From positions 1 through 7,675 of the forward strand of contig DAOVKO010000097.1 in the NCBI GenBank assembly GCA_030631725.1: a stretch of 7,675 nucleotides of DNA, in the 5' to 3' direction. The position numbers were made by a program, and so were the translations under genes. Source of the stretch: Actinomycetes bacterium (GTDB taxonomy: Bacteria > Planctomycetota > Phycisphaerae > JAACET01). The notes beneath the pieces were generated by a model. The model saw only the letters and a program-made list of their open reading frames with translations. It was not told the origin of the DNA and ran no database searches. Positions 7,008-7,675 of the stretch are shown here, piece after piece; position 1 is the stretch's first letter; each line of letters starts with the position of its first letter.

Positions 7008-7303
7008 AGCCGTGGGGCAAGGGCGGGTGTTCCCGGAGATAAACAGGACATTTCCCGAGCCCGTACTGATTATCGGCTCAGCAGAGGGACAGAATAAGCT
7101 GAGAGAGGAGAGATTATTGCAGGTGAGGAAGAATTTTTGGGCCGCGGGGCAGGTTGCTCACGTGGCAAGACCGATAATCTAGGCCGACAGAATGAGCATC
7201 CAGGCCGGCGGACGAGAAGTATGCATCGACTACGGCGACAAAGCTGGCGTGCGGTTTAGGGAATACAAATAGCAGAGGCTGCGTTTCGCCGGATATGTCC
7301 CTA
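6992..7303. other. Intergenic region, about 310 bases, no convincing gene
   Basis: This is the leader side of the CpaE-like gene and the trailer of the Rho-domain gene, both on the minus strand. On the minus strand an extended -10-like element (TGCAATAAT, 7121-7113) could drive the CpaE-like gene, but no matching -35 box is seen. Two blocks share short repeats: GATTATCGG (7068-7076) and its inverse CCGATAATC (7171-7179), each followed by GACAGAATRAGC (7088-7099 and 7186-7197). A minus-strand frame is open from about 7310 to 7117 but has no ATG and resembles nothing I know. A 26-codon plus-strand ORF (7192-7272) is considered chance. No tRNA, riboswitch or T-tracted terminator was recognised. 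Confidence 0.45.
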
Positions 7304-7675
7304 CTATTGGTTTAGCTCCGGGGGAGTTTGGTTAATAGCCAGAATGTCGACGGCAGCGCGGAATCTCTCATTTCCTGCGCCACGTCTCCAGCTGCACTTG
7401 ACAATATCTCCTTGCTTCAGCCGGTAGTTCTGGAGTTGGTCTTCTGAAACATAAATATCGTCAGGGGATATGTGCCAGCTGTACTCGGTAGTGTCCTGGC
7501 CACGGCCGTGGTATTTGTGTGGACGTTGATCTTTGCCAATCCGGATAAAGGCGAAACAACCATCTGGGCTAATGTCGAGAGGGCCAGTTGAAACCGGTGA
7601 GGCCATGTATCGCGTCTTGTCCTCATACTTGGGCTCATCAGCCCCGACCATCTCGTAGCTCGATGGAAGCTCCCC
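7304..7675 (-). CDS. Rho-type RNA-binding (OB/cold-shock-like) domain protein without Rho ATPase domain; frame open at the right edge
   Basis: The frame is open from the right edge to a TAG at 7306-7304. The first ATG inside is at 7651 (115 residues from there), and a second is at 7606. Neither has a good Shine-Dalgarno sequence, so the true start may lie outside the window. Numbering from ATG 7651, residues about 22-112 match the RNA-binding domain of terminator Rho. GPLDISPDG (23-31) corresponds to GVLEILQDG of E. coli. FAFIR (33-37) corresponds to the FGFLR RNA-contact motif. PDDIYVSEDQLQNYRLKQGDIV (63-84) corresponds to the DDIYVSPSQIRRFNLRTGD region. NERFRAAVDILAIN (94-107) matches ERYFALLKV and what follows. 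An insertion of about 17 polar residues (38-54) follows the RNA-contact motif. In Rho the ATPase domain would begin right after this point, but here the protein stops four residues past the TPPE motif. It is either a stand-alone nucleic-acid-binding protein or the remnant of a rho gene. Confidence 0.7.
   Translation of the reverse strand, partial: GELPSSYEMVGADEPKYEDKTRYMASPVSTGPLDISPDGCFAFIRIGKDQRPHKYHGRGQDTTEYSWHISPDDIYVSEDQLQNYRLKQGDIVKCSWRRGAGNERFRAAVDILAINQTPPELNQ

Noticed and set aside
6992..7051. Upstream ATG at 7051 as start of the CpaE-like protein
   Set aside because: The 20 added residues are proline- and glycine-rich and do not fit a receiver domain start, and no good ribosome site precedes it. 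ATG 6991 has GGAAGGA at proper spacing.
7192..7272. 26-codon plus-strand ORF (MSIQAGGREV...)
   Set aside because: It is very short, has only a weak AGG upstream, overlaps the repeat block and matches no known peptide family. Chance is the simplest explanation.
7117..7310. Minus-strand open frame after the Rho-domain stop, considered as a frameshifted Rho ATPase or a small gene
   Set aside because: The translation contains none of the expected Rho motifs and no ATG, and it opens with in-frame stops close behind.

Overview
The window reads as chromosomal DNA of a free-living Gram-negative-type bacterium with moderately high GC. The most likely group is Planctomycetota. I infer this from the left-edge membrane protein, which resembles the DUF6677 family that I associate with planctomycetes, and from the FHA-fused GspE/PilB ATPase and CpaE-like protein. 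No rRNA or other lineage marker is present, so the assignment is tentative.

Layout from left to right. (1) Positions 383 to 1, minus strand: the N-terminal 127 codons of a small multi-pass membrane protein that runs off the left edge. (2) Positions 2008 to 476, minus: a 510-residue protein with an N-terminal FHA domain fused to a complete GspE/PilB-type secretion or pilus ATPase. (3) Positions 2009 to 2212: a divergent intergenic region with one good sigma70-type promoter facing each way. (4) Positions 2213 to 5731, plus: dnaE, the catalytic alpha subunit of DNA polymerase III, full length. (5) Positions 5732 to 5788: a short convergent gap with regularly spaced G runs and no classical terminator. 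(6) Positions 6991 to 5789, minus: a CpaE/TadZ-like protein with a receiver-like domain followed by a MinD-like ATPase domain whose P-loop lacks both usual lysines. (7) Positions 6992 to 7303: about 310 bases without a convincing gene, holding small repeated motifs and a weak promoter candidate. (8) Positions 7675 to 7304, minus: a frame open to the right edge that encodes the RNA-binding domain of transcription terminator Rho and then stops, with no Rho ATPase domain after it.

Functionally, a housekeeping replication gene sits between two genes of surface-appendage or secretion type (FHA-ATPase and CpaE-like). No pilin, platform or secretin gene is visible. The FHA domain suggests that the ATPase is linked to phosphothreonine signalling. 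The points most worth a second look are the Rho RNA-binding domain without a motor, the lysine-less P-loop of the CpaE-like protein, and the FHA domain in the place usually held by the N-terminal domain of GspE/PilB. I see no transposon, CRISPR array, tRNA, rRNA or clear phage element.
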